A stretch of DNA of 64,000 bases from Spongospora subterranea (Eukaryota; Endomyxa; Phytomyxea; Plasmodiophorida; Plasmodiophoridae): NCBI GenBank assembly GCA_900404475.1, contig OUQQ01000014.1, positions 1 through 64,000 of the forward strand, in the 5' to 3' direction. The notes under the pieces were generated by a model. It worked only from the letters and a program-made list of their open reading frames with translations, was not told where the DNA came from and ran no database searches. The translations under genes were made by a program, and so were the position numbers. Of this stretch, positions 1-11,726 are shown one piece after another (positions within the stretch are counted from its first letter, which is position 1; the number at the start of each line of letters is the position of its first letter).

Positions 1-175
1 TGGACAAAGATGGCGTTCCACTGGCTATCAGCGGTGAATGCAGTTACAGGTTCGAACGGATGTTTATGTGAGAAACTGAATCAGCTTTGTAGAAAGAAGA
101 GTTAAGACACACTATGACTTTGAAATTTCAAATTTTGGGCCAGTTTCTAAACAATTTTGCAGGTTTTGGCCAGCT

Positions 176-365
176 AGTGCGGCCAGTGAATTCTGTCACA
201 CCCTAGTTAGGGTGTGAATTAACTGGCCGCAATCGCTGGCCTACTTTGATCAATCAGGCCAGTGAATGCGGCCGGTTAATTCACACCCTACCAGCGGCCT
301 ACAGAAAACACTGGCCACACTAACTGGCCAAGAAACTGCGGCCAGTTAGTGCGGCCAGTGAATAG
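176..365. repeat. CTGGCC-rich hairpin cluster
   Basis: A 190-bp stretch is built from repeated CACTGGCC and TTAACTGGCC words in both orientations. Positions 199-218 form a palindrome with 9-nt arms (CACACCCTA / TAGGGTGTG) around GT. Positions 210-225 and 275-290 are a perfect 16-nt inverted repeat (TAGGGTGTGAATTAAC), extended by 7 more bases with one mismatch. The word AGTGCGGCCAGTGAAT occurs as a direct repeat near both edges (about 177-193 and 346-363), so the block is framed by direct repeats. No ORF fits it. It could be a small non-autonomous element or the subterminal repeats of a larger one; nothing identifies a family. Confidence 0.6.
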
Positions 366-442
366 CCGCCCATACAGTGCGGGACATCTAGTCACGGTTC
401 ACCCACGCATAGTTATTTTTATGGTGCTCGGCAAGGACTACA

Positions 443-1392
443 GCTAGCACGTTCGGGTTCTTCCGAAGGATCTGGAGTTGAGCCTTTTGCGTCCACGGGT
501 GACGATTGGGCAATTTGACTAAATCCTGAAGTTCCTGTTGCATCTCAGCGGTTGTCTTACGACTTCGCGGCGGCAACTGAACATCCTATTCTAGCCCTGG
601 AGCGGTTCTGGGTGAACAAGAGGTACTTTGGTGGCAACCAGTGCATCTACACTAACCTCAGTCCTACGACTCTCACGCCAGCTGATGAGACGGAACGCCA
701 TGCATGCGACTTGGTGTTCACCCGCTTCATAAATCACGAGTGCTGCCTGATGCTCCGCACAACGTTCGACGTCGTGAGGTGCATTTAGGAACCGCTCTCG
801 TTGCCTCCCATGCAGGCTATCTGGGCCGTGACATCTTCCCTGCAAGTCATGCAAGACTGGTTCTCCCCGCAACCACGTGCGGTCACGTCTCGCTGGACTA
901 GCGATGAGAGCTCTCCTCGCTCTGTTTGACATCCCTTCAGATATGCTCCCTCCGCTGCCTTTCATCACACAGAACACCTGTGACACGTGCTCAATGCGCC
1001 CTCTGGATCGCGTAGAACTTTCACAGACCCGCTGGGCAAGCGGGTGGGAAGATACACACACTTGTCGTCACTCTGCTCAAACGGCGATGAGTAGTCCCCG
1101 ATGCACACGGGCCTCATCAGCTGGCGTGAGAGTCGTAGGACTAAGGTTAGTGTAGATGTACTGGTTGCCACCAAAGTACCCCCAGAACCGCTCCAGGGCT
1201 ACAATAAGATGTTCAGTTGCCGCCGCGAAGTCGTAAGACAAGATGAGATGCAACAGGAACTTCAGGATTTAGTTAAATTGAGATGCAACAGGAACGTCAG
1301 GATTTAGTCAAATTGCTCAATCGTCACCCGTGGACGCAAAAGGCTCAACTCCAGATCCTAGTCGTCTTCTGGAAGAACCCGAACGTGCTAGC
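443..1392. repeat. long inverted repeat (foldback-like element) A
   Basis: Positions 443-688 are repeated in reverse complement at 1114-1392, with a 425-nt spacer. The arms agree over most of their length with scattered substitutions. The right arm is longer because a 35-nt unit (GAGATGCAACAGGAAC...) is tandemly duplicated at about 1245-1314. Each arm can encode a short peptide beginning around MQQELQDL, but neither arm holds a complete recognisable domain. The ORFs that cross the spacer have no recognisable product. It resembles a foldback element or an inverted gene-fragment duplication. Transcription would give a long hairpin RNA. Confidence 0.65.
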
Positions 1393-2390
1393 ACTCAGCA
1401 GTGTACTCCACTGTGCTGAAACGACTTATCTGCATTTATAGACCTTCGGTGGATAGAATTCGTCTACAGCAATTCGACCATTTTTTGAAAAAAATGCAAA
1501 ACTGGTGACACAGTAGCGATTCAAAAAATTCCGTTATTTGAAATTTGAGACTATGGTGAAAATACGTCTATTTTTAGACTTGTTCGTGAAATTTGCTAAA
1601 AATGGGGTCATTTTGTAGGTCTTGACGAAAGGAGTCAGTTGGGCTGTTTATTTTATGCTTCTTTTCAAAATTGATGCCGCTATTCTGATATTAAAATGTT
1701 ATTTTTCAATCCAAACTCCTGACGCAGTTCCTCAATTATCATGGAATCTGGGATTCATCGGTGGGGCCGATACTTCCCCGCGTCGCGAATTTCGCTAAAC
1801 GACCGGTGAAAAACCGCGTTTGTAAGCGTCTAAAAACCGGTCAATCAGACGCCGCATGGTGGCGATTGGAATCAAATCAAGAGCCAGCGGGACTCGCTGG
1901 TTGAGATTTGGAAAACTGTAATCACAGTCTCGCCGGCAAACGAGCTTCGAATGGCCCTGCGCATTCAATGGAGTTCAGTTCACAATGGAACTTTGGTAAG
2001 AAAGTGCAGACATGACCTCGCCGGCTGATGAGTCTTTTCTGAGGCAGACTTCTCGTTGAAGAAATCCGGCTCGAGAGCCAACATTCGTGACAAACAGCAG
2101 TTGGTTAGAGCAGGGTCCCGCTCAAAGTTTCTCTTGCACGCCATGCACAACTCCATATGCGTCCGACAGCAGTTCATCATCGCCAGCGCTGAGCTCCAAT
2201 TTAGAGTAAGACATGCAATGGAGAGGTCAAAGTGTTGCAGGGATGATTACATCTGTCTCACAAATGATGTATTCTGGAGGAAAGACTCAATTTTGAACCT
2301 TTTTGAACCCTGAGTCCGCCCATCCTGGAGCCATCACGTTGTCGCTCAATGCTGCTGCCCAATGATGCATAGAGACCCGAGTGTCATCAG
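1393..2390. other. no supported gene
   Basis: The first half (1,430-1,900) is AT-rich with runs of A and T and no long reading frame. From about 1,980 to 2,313 short frames are open on both strands, but none has convincing composition or a recognisable product. This stretch may contain upstream exons of the gene that begins to be legible at 2,391. Confidence 0.4.
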
Positions 2391-2880
2391 GCCGGCTCTG
2401 TACTGTCGCTGGAGCTGCACTTGATGGAGAGATTGACAGACTCGTACATCGACCAGATAGTCAAGAGTATCCTGACGTACGAGCCATTTCAAGTCTTTCG
2501 CAGTGGAGGGACGAACAGACTCGACCTTCCGTATCCAAGCAAGCAGACTCTAATGATAGCCTGGGCGGCCGTCCAGGTACTCCTGTTCGAGTGTCAATCA
2601 TATAATGAAGGACTTGATGCTGAGTAGGTGTCCAGAGCTACTTCGACCATCGGTAAGGCGGTCATATATGGCAGTTCAGCCATACACAGAAGACACCTTT
2701 CGTGATGACATGGCTCTCGAGGACGGTAATGATGCATATGCAGCTCTAACTCACATAGTGTTCGACTCTTCGGTGATCAGGTCAGATGCGAAGTATCTCC
2801 TTGGTGTAAACGATATGGTAAAGGAGGAATGTCTTTACTACCCAAGCGATTATCTCTCTAGACACGAGCTTTTTATCTGA
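2391..2880 (+). CDS. unrecognised gene, 3' exons
   Basis: An open exon follows a good acceptor (TCATCAG, ending 2390) and reads through ERLTDSYIDQIVKSILTYEP. It leaves at a donor after GTCCAG (2576). The next exon starts at 2628 and a strong donor, GGTAAGG, lies at 2653. With the acceptor ACACAG at 2689 the frame continues as EDTFRDDMALEDGNDAYAAL and ends at a stop at 2878-2880. Introns would be 2577-2627 (51 nt) and 2653-2689 (37 nt); the second is unusually short, and the alternative is read-through in another frame. The product looks helical and acidic but I recognise no family. The start is not located and must lie upstream, if the gene is intact. Confidence 0.4.
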
Positions 2881-3348
2881 ACATCCCTATCGCCGTTATT
2901 GGGCCCCAATACCCGGTATCGATCACACCTGAGCTCCGGCTTTCAAAAGCTCTATCACAACTAATGAACGACCTACAACGACTTGATTTTTACCCCTTGT
3001 CTTACCTATAAAACGCCACCCGTTGGTCATTTGCCCTAAACCTGATTCCTTGTCCTGAGTTAACCCACTCTGCGGTTGGGTCGTCCCAATAACGGGCCAT
3101 GTGCCCAGGGGGCAACCGAGCGTCGACTGAACATGATCAACAGTACGGTTGTGCGATTGGATCACAACAACGGCGATCGCCCAGCCAAGAGATTCCCAAG
3201 GGGCGCGAGCGGGTGTCTAACGTCCCCTGACCCCATTCATCGCCCAGCTGTGAATGGATTCTCGAGATGGCAACCAGTACCGTGTTCATGACCAATCCGG
3301 TTGGGTCATGATGATGATATCCGGCTGAACCTGTTCTAACATATATAG
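2881..3348. other. intergenic; probable 5' end of SAXO gene
   Basis: No frame here is convincing on either strand. A pyrimidine-poor but usable acceptor (ATATATAG) ends at 3348, so a short 5' exon with the start codon of the following gene probably lies in this stretch. I could not fix it. Confidence 0.4.
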
Positions 3349-4902
3349 TCAGATGGAGATCACATCGCCGACGTCAGCGATGGACTGGGCAGAGCAGCGC
3401 GATCCGATTTCAGCGCGTGTTCATCCTATCGTGACGAGTATCGGCCTCAGAAACTGACGGGCTACGAGGCGGTTCCAGCAGCGAAACCCAGGTTGAGTCT
3501 GCCGTTCGCTGGTGTGCCCATATCTCGTGATTATCGTGCATATCCCCCGGCTGTGCGACCGGCGTCGTCGTTGGCGCAACGAAGGGCGTCGCCGATCCCC
3601 AATCACGTCAACCCGCACAGCCAGGATCAGGCGGCCGATTGGCGATCCACACATCACGACGAATACCGGTTCAAGGAGGTTGTGCGCCCTCAGACGGCAG
3701 TTCGCCACCATACCAGGATGGTTTTGCCGTTTACAGCTCAGACCACATCGCGGGCCGAGTTTCGCCCGCCGCCGCCCGCCTCGTTCAGTCAGTTTCGAAC
3801 CCAGCCACGACCTCAGCTAGAGCAAGACGCGCACATCGACCAGCTCATCTCGCATGGCGTGTTCGATGGAAGGACGTCGTACTCCAAGGATTTCGCCCCG
3901 ATTCCCACCGGGGCGTATCCGTCGAGGTGGGTGGGGACGTTTGACACCGACGACCCAAGTCCACCGCTCCCGTTCGAGGGAACAACCGAGACCCGAGAGA
4001 ATTATCACCCGCGCGACGCGCCGGCGCCCGAACGCCGACCTATAACCACCATCGACCAGGGCCAGTACGCCATATCCGACCGATCGTCGGTATTCGACTG
4101 CATCAGTGAATCGCGGGCGAACTTCGTCCGTCATGAGCAGGATGCCGGTCGCGCCCCGGCGTCAGGTGCCGATCCGTTTGAGGACGCGGACCCGGTGATC
4201 CCGTTCCAGGGCACATCGGAATCGCGAGCCAGTTATCAGGCCCATCCGCCATCCCACAGGGCCCCGGCGCCGTCGGCCGTTGACCAACCTGGGCCTGAAT
4301 TCGAGGGCAACTCCACCAGTCGGTCGGATTACCCGCCCTGTGCTCTGCCGAACAACCGAGTGCCTGGGCCGGCGCCGCAAGCAGGGCAACTGGATCGGGA
4401 CGATCCGCAAACCAAGCTGCTGCCGTTCGATGGAACCAGTGAAAGCCGAGCGAATTATGTGCAATTTGAATTGCCGGATTGGAATAACGACCGGATGATG
4501 TACAGCAAATACGAGCGGGTTCCTCTGCCGTTCAATGCCGAATCGACGTCGAGGTCGGATTACAAACCGTATCCGGCGGAAGCGGACGCTGTTCCCGGTG
4601 CGGGAAGGCTCTCGGGCGTTGCTCCAGCAGTCGGCACGCCGCTGAGGTTCGAAGGCATCTCGTCCTATCAGCATGACTTCGTGGAGCTGGCATTGGAGCG
4701 ATCTGACCATGCGGCCAGGTCGACGACCCCTTCGGACAGGACGCCCATCAGGTTCGATGCGATCACGGAAACGATGGCGAGCTATGGAGGGGGTCGGGAT
4801 CACGATGGCTCGCGTAGGATCAAATCGAGACAGATTGTGAAAGACGGCCCACAGAAGGCATCGTATCCGTTGCCCATCCAGTCGATATGTAAACAGGATT
4901 GA
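3349..4902 (+). CDS. SAXO-type axonemal microtubule-stabilising protein
   Basis: The open frame encodes about 517 residues made of at least ten diverged copies of a short motif: hydrophobic-P-F, then G-T-S/T-E-S-R, then an aromatic-containing stretch and a proline-rich linker. Copies are visible as LPFAGVPISRDY, LPFTAQTTSRAEF, LPFEGTTETRENY, IPFQGTSESRASY, FEGNSTSRSDY, LPFDGTSESRANY, LPFNAESTSRSDY and LRFEGISSYQHDF. This spacing is that of the Mn/SAXO repeats in the stabiliser of axonemal microtubules family, which bind along doublet or centriolar microtubules. The frame is open from the acceptor at 3348; the start codon must be in an upstream exon. The repeat region is a single uninterrupted GC-rich exon, unlike the intron-dense neighbours. 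Confident in the family, not in the 5' end. Confidence 0.8.
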   Translation, partial: SDGDHIADVSDGLGRAARSDFSACSSYRDEYRPQKLTGYEAVPAAKPRLSLPFAGVPISRDYRAYPPAVRPASSLAQRRASPIPNHVNPHSQDQAADWRSTHHDEYRFKEVVRPQTAVRHHTRMVLPFTAQTTSRAEFRPPPPASFSQFRTQPRPQLEQDAHIDQLISHGVFDGRTSYSKDFAPIPTGAYPSRWVGTFDTDDPSPPLPFEGTTETRENYHPRDAPAPERRPITTIDQGQYAISDRSSVFDCISESRANFVRHEQDAGRAPASGADPFEDADPVIPFQGTSESRASYQAHPPSHRAPAPSAVDQPGPEFEGNSTSRSDYPPCALPNNRVPGPAPQAGQLDRDDPQTKLLPFDGTSESRANYVQFELPDWNNDRMMYSKYERVPLPFNAESTSRSDYKPYPAEADAVPGAGRLSGVAPAVGTPLRFEGISSYQHDFVELALERSDHAARSTTPSDRTPIRFDAITETMASYGGGRDHDGSRRIKSRQIVKDGPQKASYPLPIQSICKQD

Positions 4903-5097
4903 ACGAACCGCTTGTTCAGCGCCGGCAATTCCCCTCTGCTTTTTTCAGAAAAAACTGTCCAGTATTGGCAACGATTGAAGCGATGGAGCTGAGGCAGGAA
5001 ACGATCAATCTCGATTTCGTGGTGTGTGTGTCAACCTCAATAAATACGTGTATTTCAGCAGAGTGTTGTCTTCCATCATACTCTGAACAGATATCCG

Positions 5098-6812
5098 CTA
5101 GACATCCGGGTTCAACGCGACCGCATTTCTACCGGACAGGTCGGCGACGCTTCTGGGCAACGGCGGGTCCAAACGCCTCCACACGGAATCAGCAACGCGA
5201 CAAACGTCAACGGCAGCGGGGACGTTGTGGACCCGAACAATATCATAGCCAGCGGCGATCGATGCGGCCAACGCCGCCGCCGTTCCAAAATCGCGATCCC
5301 GGGGGTTTAATTTACCGGTAATTTCACCGAGGAACCTTTTCCGCGATGGCCCGATCAACGACGGCCAAACCCAGTCAGGTCGCCTGGCGAGCAACTTGAC
5401 GTTCTGCATGGAATTCTTGGAGAACCCTACACCGGGATCTGCGATGACATTGTGGCGATACACACCTGGGACGAAGGAATCAGACGAATTGTTGCCGACA
5501 CAGGATGGGACTGATGACCGGCGTTCAGGCAGGCGTTCACCCGCCCATTAAGTTCGTCGGTGATCTCTTGGTGCAAATCCGCGTACGTGTTCAGCGACGA
5601 CATGGTCTTGGGATCGCCCCTCATGTGCATACACACAAACGGGACTTCCAGACGCGATATCGTCTCGATCATCATCGGGTCGGCCGTGCCACCAGAAACG
5701 TCGTTGACCTAGGAGATGTCAACACGACCGACACTGGAACCTATAACGCATCGGCGGGGATGATACCATGTGCGCTCCAGCCTCAACCGCACGACGCGCA
5801 ACGAGAGCGTGGAATGTGTCGACGGATATCAACGTGAGCGGCGACAACAAGCGAAGTTTCTTGATGACAGGTATAACACGAGACAGCTCTTCGTCAACGG
5901 AGACCATATCGGCTCCGGGTCGCGTCGATTGGCCTTTGTTTCGGTTAACGACTGAGGTTTTTTTTGGCGCATGTGGGGCTCATACCTCCAATGTCGACGA
6001 TATCGGCGCCGGAATTCCATTGGATGATTGCAGCTTGAGCAGCGAGTTCAGTTGTGCTGAACAGGCCCCCATCGCTGAATGAATCGGGCGTCACGTTGAC
6101 CTGAATCCACTGATTCAACATCGGCATCGTTGGCGCGCGGGAATCGGTCGGTTACAATCCCCATGACATATGTTCGCGATCCCAATCGCCAAACACTGCC
6201 GCCGACAGGAACGACGCGAGCGATTCCGGACGGTGGGAAATCGCCAAGGAGGTCGGAGACGGACCGATCCTGACCAGGGAGCCGCAGCCGGGAATCGATA
6301 TCGGCCAACGGTCGCAACACGAACTCTCGCCGATGGGCCAATGGATGAGGTAAGACCAGCCGGTCAGTTCGCATCTCTAAACTGCCGCTTTCGCCAGGGT
6401 CAGATCGGGGTTGTTGGTCATTGCATGAGGTATTGTCTCTCTCTTACCTGGCGATAATGTCGAGGTCGATCTCTCGTGGCCCCCTAAGAGTTGACAACAG
6501 TTCAGATGCGAGCCCAAGTCCAATGGCCCGAATTACTTGCCATCGTTCATGGCTCGGCCGGCGACCAATCTGCTGTTCGATCCTCTGCAAACAATAGAGC
6601 AGATCCTGGCTGGGAAGCAGCGTGTCCACTCGGCAAGCGGAATTCAGGAACTTGGCCTGTCGCGTCCCTGCCGGCCACGAATCCGTTTCATACACGAACG
6701 ACGTGTCTGTGATCCGGGTCGTGGGCAACGCCTTGATCGCCGACAGCGCCCGTTTTATGTTGTCGAGACGATTGCCGACATTGGAGCCCAGCGCAATGAT
6801 CGTGGATCGCAT
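5098..6812 (-). CDS. bifunctional folate-synthesis enzyme HPPK-DHPS
   Basis: Six exons (5098-5465, 5519-5708, 5767-5933, 5986-6100, 6156-6387, 6448-6812) join exactly in frame to 478 residues; introns are 52-60 nt. The N-terminal part is 6-hydroxymethyl-dihydropterin pyrophosphokinase: IALGSNVGNR at the start, GPREIDLDI near residue 115, then LPHPLAHRREFVLRPL. The C-terminal part is dihydropteroate synthase: MGIVNVTPDSFSDGG, GGQSTRPGA, NDVSGGTADP, CMHMRGDPKTM, DPGVGFSKN, GPSRKRFLGE and DIVRVHN, with all main loops present. It makes dihydropteroate from the pterin and p-aminobenzoate and would be the sulfonamide target. No dihydroneopterin aldolase domain is visible upstream, unlike the trifunctional fungal enzyme. 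The frame stays open a few codons 5' of the ATG at 6812 up to a possible acceptor, so a short extra 5' exon is possible. Confidence 0.93.
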
Positions 6813-9717
6813 CTCCCTGTTTGGGATGCGATTTTCTAACTGGGGGACGACTACCTATCGGACGCCGGCCGGCCGGCCGGGGCGCAGTTGCCAGTGCGCC
6901 GACGGCGCCGAGACCACCACCGGCACCGAACACCATGAACAAAATGCTTTTATGCGGTTCTGAACGGTTTTATCGTGATATCGACGACCGATCACAATTG
7001 GCACGAGTTGGTCTGACAACACTGAACGGGAACGCGGCGCGGGCCGAATTCCAAGGAGCAAGTCGCTCTTGATCGAGATCGGAATAAGCAATTCATGCAT
7101 TGCGCCCACCCCCTCGTCTGTCGTTTGTGTTTGGAAATCGTGTCGTGAGACTGAACGACCTCCTGTCACCTTTGTTTGTTGTTGTTGTTGGAGATCAGGC
7201 TGGGGCGACTGCCACAGCTCCCGTTCGAAGGCGGAGTGGTGTCCCATCAGCTGCACGTTGGTCGACCTGGGTCTCAGATTCTGGGGATATTTGTAGCTTT
7301 GGCCAAGGTGCGTCCCCATCATGAGAGGTCCTGGGAGGTATTGTCGACACCTCGATGATCTTCAAGGTTCCGTTCCAACGCTGCCTGTTGCTGTAGCCTC
7401 GCCAGTGTCGCCGTCCTCGCCATCGGGCCCTCGCTTTCACTCGCTGCGTACGCGGCCCATGGCAAACCGGTGGAGGGTCGTCATTATCATCATGACCTTC
7501 CTGCTTGATCGTCGTGGAATCTTATCGAACATGACGTGCCCTTGGTGTCCCCCAGCCGCAACCTACGAGCGTGTGAACCGACGTCCGATCGACCAAGAAT
7601 GGCGCAAACTGACAATAATTCTGTCCCAACTCAATGTTGAATTCTGATCCTAAATTCATATTTGAAGGTGAGACATCGACCAAGCAATGGCATTGCGCAT
7701 ATTCGCTCGACAAAACAATCGAAATGAGGGAAATCCCCTCCCTGTCACCAAAAACTCGTTGTTGGGCCAGTCAATATTTCTGAATCTGAACCCCTGTCCG
7801 AACAACGGCATCTGCTGAAACCACAGCGGTATCAACGAAGTGCATAATCACTGGGGCGAAGGAAACCTCTGTCGCCAGGTTGACTCAGTTCCTACAGAAG
7901 ATACGATCATATTCTGATCTGTCGGGAATTTGTGTGATTGATATCACGTGGAGGAAAGCCAAGTGAAATTCGCTTTTCCTGAGTCGGAAAATGAGGGATT
8001 TTTCCAATCCTACACGACGCCGAAGAACCCATAAAAACATCTATCGAAATCATATTCGCCTCATCATCTCGTCTCCGCAAGTGGTATGTACAACATATGT
8101 CGCCAAATGGGTTCACAATCAGCTTCACCCGATGGTTGCCAAGTTCAGACTCGGTCATTGCTGATTGGTTCCAATTTGATCAAAGAATTAGAGGGGACCC
8201 GATTCGATAATCAAAAACTGTATTCAATTGGCAATAGTCGACGTCACCGCACTCTACACACCGATCAACGGATTGGGTTTCCTATTGAAACTGTATCTGA
8301 AAGTTCTTTCTCAAAGGGGAAATCAACATCATCGGGGTCGATCTCCTGCACTGGGTACTGACAAACACGTTCCTTTGAATTCCAAGAAAACTGGTACCAC
8401 CAGATAAGGTGCAGCAATGGTCGGGAACACACCAATGCAGACGCAGCAGCATGAGAAGCAGGGATCTTTAACAGTCGACTAACTATTGAAGATAGGCCTT
8501 TACTATATCGCCGATAACGTCGTGACATCTGTTTGATCGATTATAGTTTTAACCGCTCTAAAAAAAAATCGTCCCAAAATGAAAAATTCATTCAAAAATA
8601 CTAGACTTTAATGTAGAACGATTCGGCTCAGGGGTGAACTTCTTGGACATAGCTGTATTCAATGGGGGAACGATTTTGAGCTTTTGATCAACGCGATATC
8701 GAACTCTACAAGAAGCCCACAAACAAATGCAAATATGCACATTATGCATTATACATGCCCGAGCTGACAAAAAGCAGCTAAATTACCGGAGAGAACATCC
8801 GCTTCTTGAATTGAAAACCAGTCAGTAGCGCATTTTAACGTGCATTGATGGGCCAGGCGAAAGAGGTTGATCGCCGGCCCATTCGACTGGCATCATTGCA
8901 ATGTTGACTCTTCCTTGCGTGCGCCTTTGCTGCAGGTACACACCTGTGTCAAGTCTAGGAGCAGCCAGAGATGTGGCGCCATCTGTAATGCAACGACTGT
9001 CGCTGATCAGCAAACCATATTTTCGGTTGCCGCCCGCCTCTCATATCTCATATCCCATCCAACTGCAAGAAATATGTGAGAACTCACAAAGGCCAACGTA
9101 AATGGAGGCGAACTCGATAAATCTGTGATGTCGCTTCCGAAACGTTCGATGGATGCCTGCGTTCCCACCCTTCGAAATTGGAATCAAAAAATTGGAAATC
9201 GATGGCGATACATTTTTGAGATGGAGTTTATTTCCCTTGACGACAAACGAAACCAGGAAAGTGTTACACCGGCTCAGATCATGTTTCAAACACAGTCGTT
9301 GACTCATAATGAACCTACACTTGCTGAAGGGCAACTGAAACGTATTACGCCACCCATATGGCGCCATATACTGCCACTGTGGAGCTGTGGATGGAGTTAT
9401 TGTTACCGATTGTTACTGCATCCTATAGACTGTCGATGGAATCATTTGCCATCTCGTTCGGTGCCCGTAACCACAATATCGCTGATGGGTTCACGATGAT
9501 TCGGTATGCGAGCACCCAAGACGACTGAAAATTTGTTCCCGTTTTTGGGTATCAATGTCCTTCGTTAAGTTAGCAATCGATGCTGAGTCAGCATTAGCGA
9601 CGCCCACAGGCAGGGTGTGAGTGAGGAGCGGTGCCGGGTGGCCGTGTTAGACTGCGGGCTATCACTTAGGTATTGGTTTCGTGATTTGCGCCCGACTTTG
9701 CTCTCTCCTACGCTGTA
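6813..9717. other. 2.9 kb without a supported gene
   Basis: Several minus-strand frames look mildly protein-like (6,855-7,322; 7,522-7,713; 8,265-8,528; 9,041-9,367), and 9,125-9,499 is open on plus. I could not join any of them into a product I recognise. A minus-strand multi-exon gene across 6.9-9.4 kb is possible. A CCGGCCGGCCGG tract lies near 6,866 and a CAA/TTG triplet run at about 7,168-7,190. Confidence 0.35.
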
Positions 9718-11511
<1,794 letters not shown>

Positions 11512-11726
11512 TCAAACGGAAAAATCTTCGGTGGCTTTTGTGACGGATACTTTATCAATCATAAAATATACATACCCTTCACCTTCAAGGTGCGGATGAG
11601 AGGAGTTCCTTCACGAATATTAGTACTCATCTGCATTGCTACATCATTTGTTGCATTCAAGTATAGATCGCCTGACTGTACTTATCCAGATCATCCCTGA
11701 CAGATTAGGTGGTTCCATCGGATTTG
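11512..11726. other. intergenic spacer
   Basis: 215 nt between the aminotransferase stop and the armadillo-protein start on the same strand. AATAAA-like AT-rich words near 11,560 could serve as the poly(A) signal. No ORF. Confidence 0.3.

Noticed and set aside
199..290. TAGGGTGTG/CACACCCTA words as telomeric repeat
   Set aside because: Only three copies, in both orientations and not in tandem; not a telomere-type array.
591..1061. 156-codon minus-strand ORF across the spacer of inverted repeat A
   Set aside because: It covers one arm and the spacer, its composition is not protein-like, and the plus strand is equally open there. Treated as chance within a repeat.
4162..4803. 213-codon minus-strand ORF opposite the SAXO gene
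   Set aside because: It is an arginine-rich mirror of a GC-rich repetitive coding exon; the plus-strand SAXO repeats explain the open frame.
6855..7322. Possible dihydroneopterin aldolase domain upstream of HPPK
   Set aside because: I compared the minus-strand frames with the aldolase motif order and found no match to its active-site segments.
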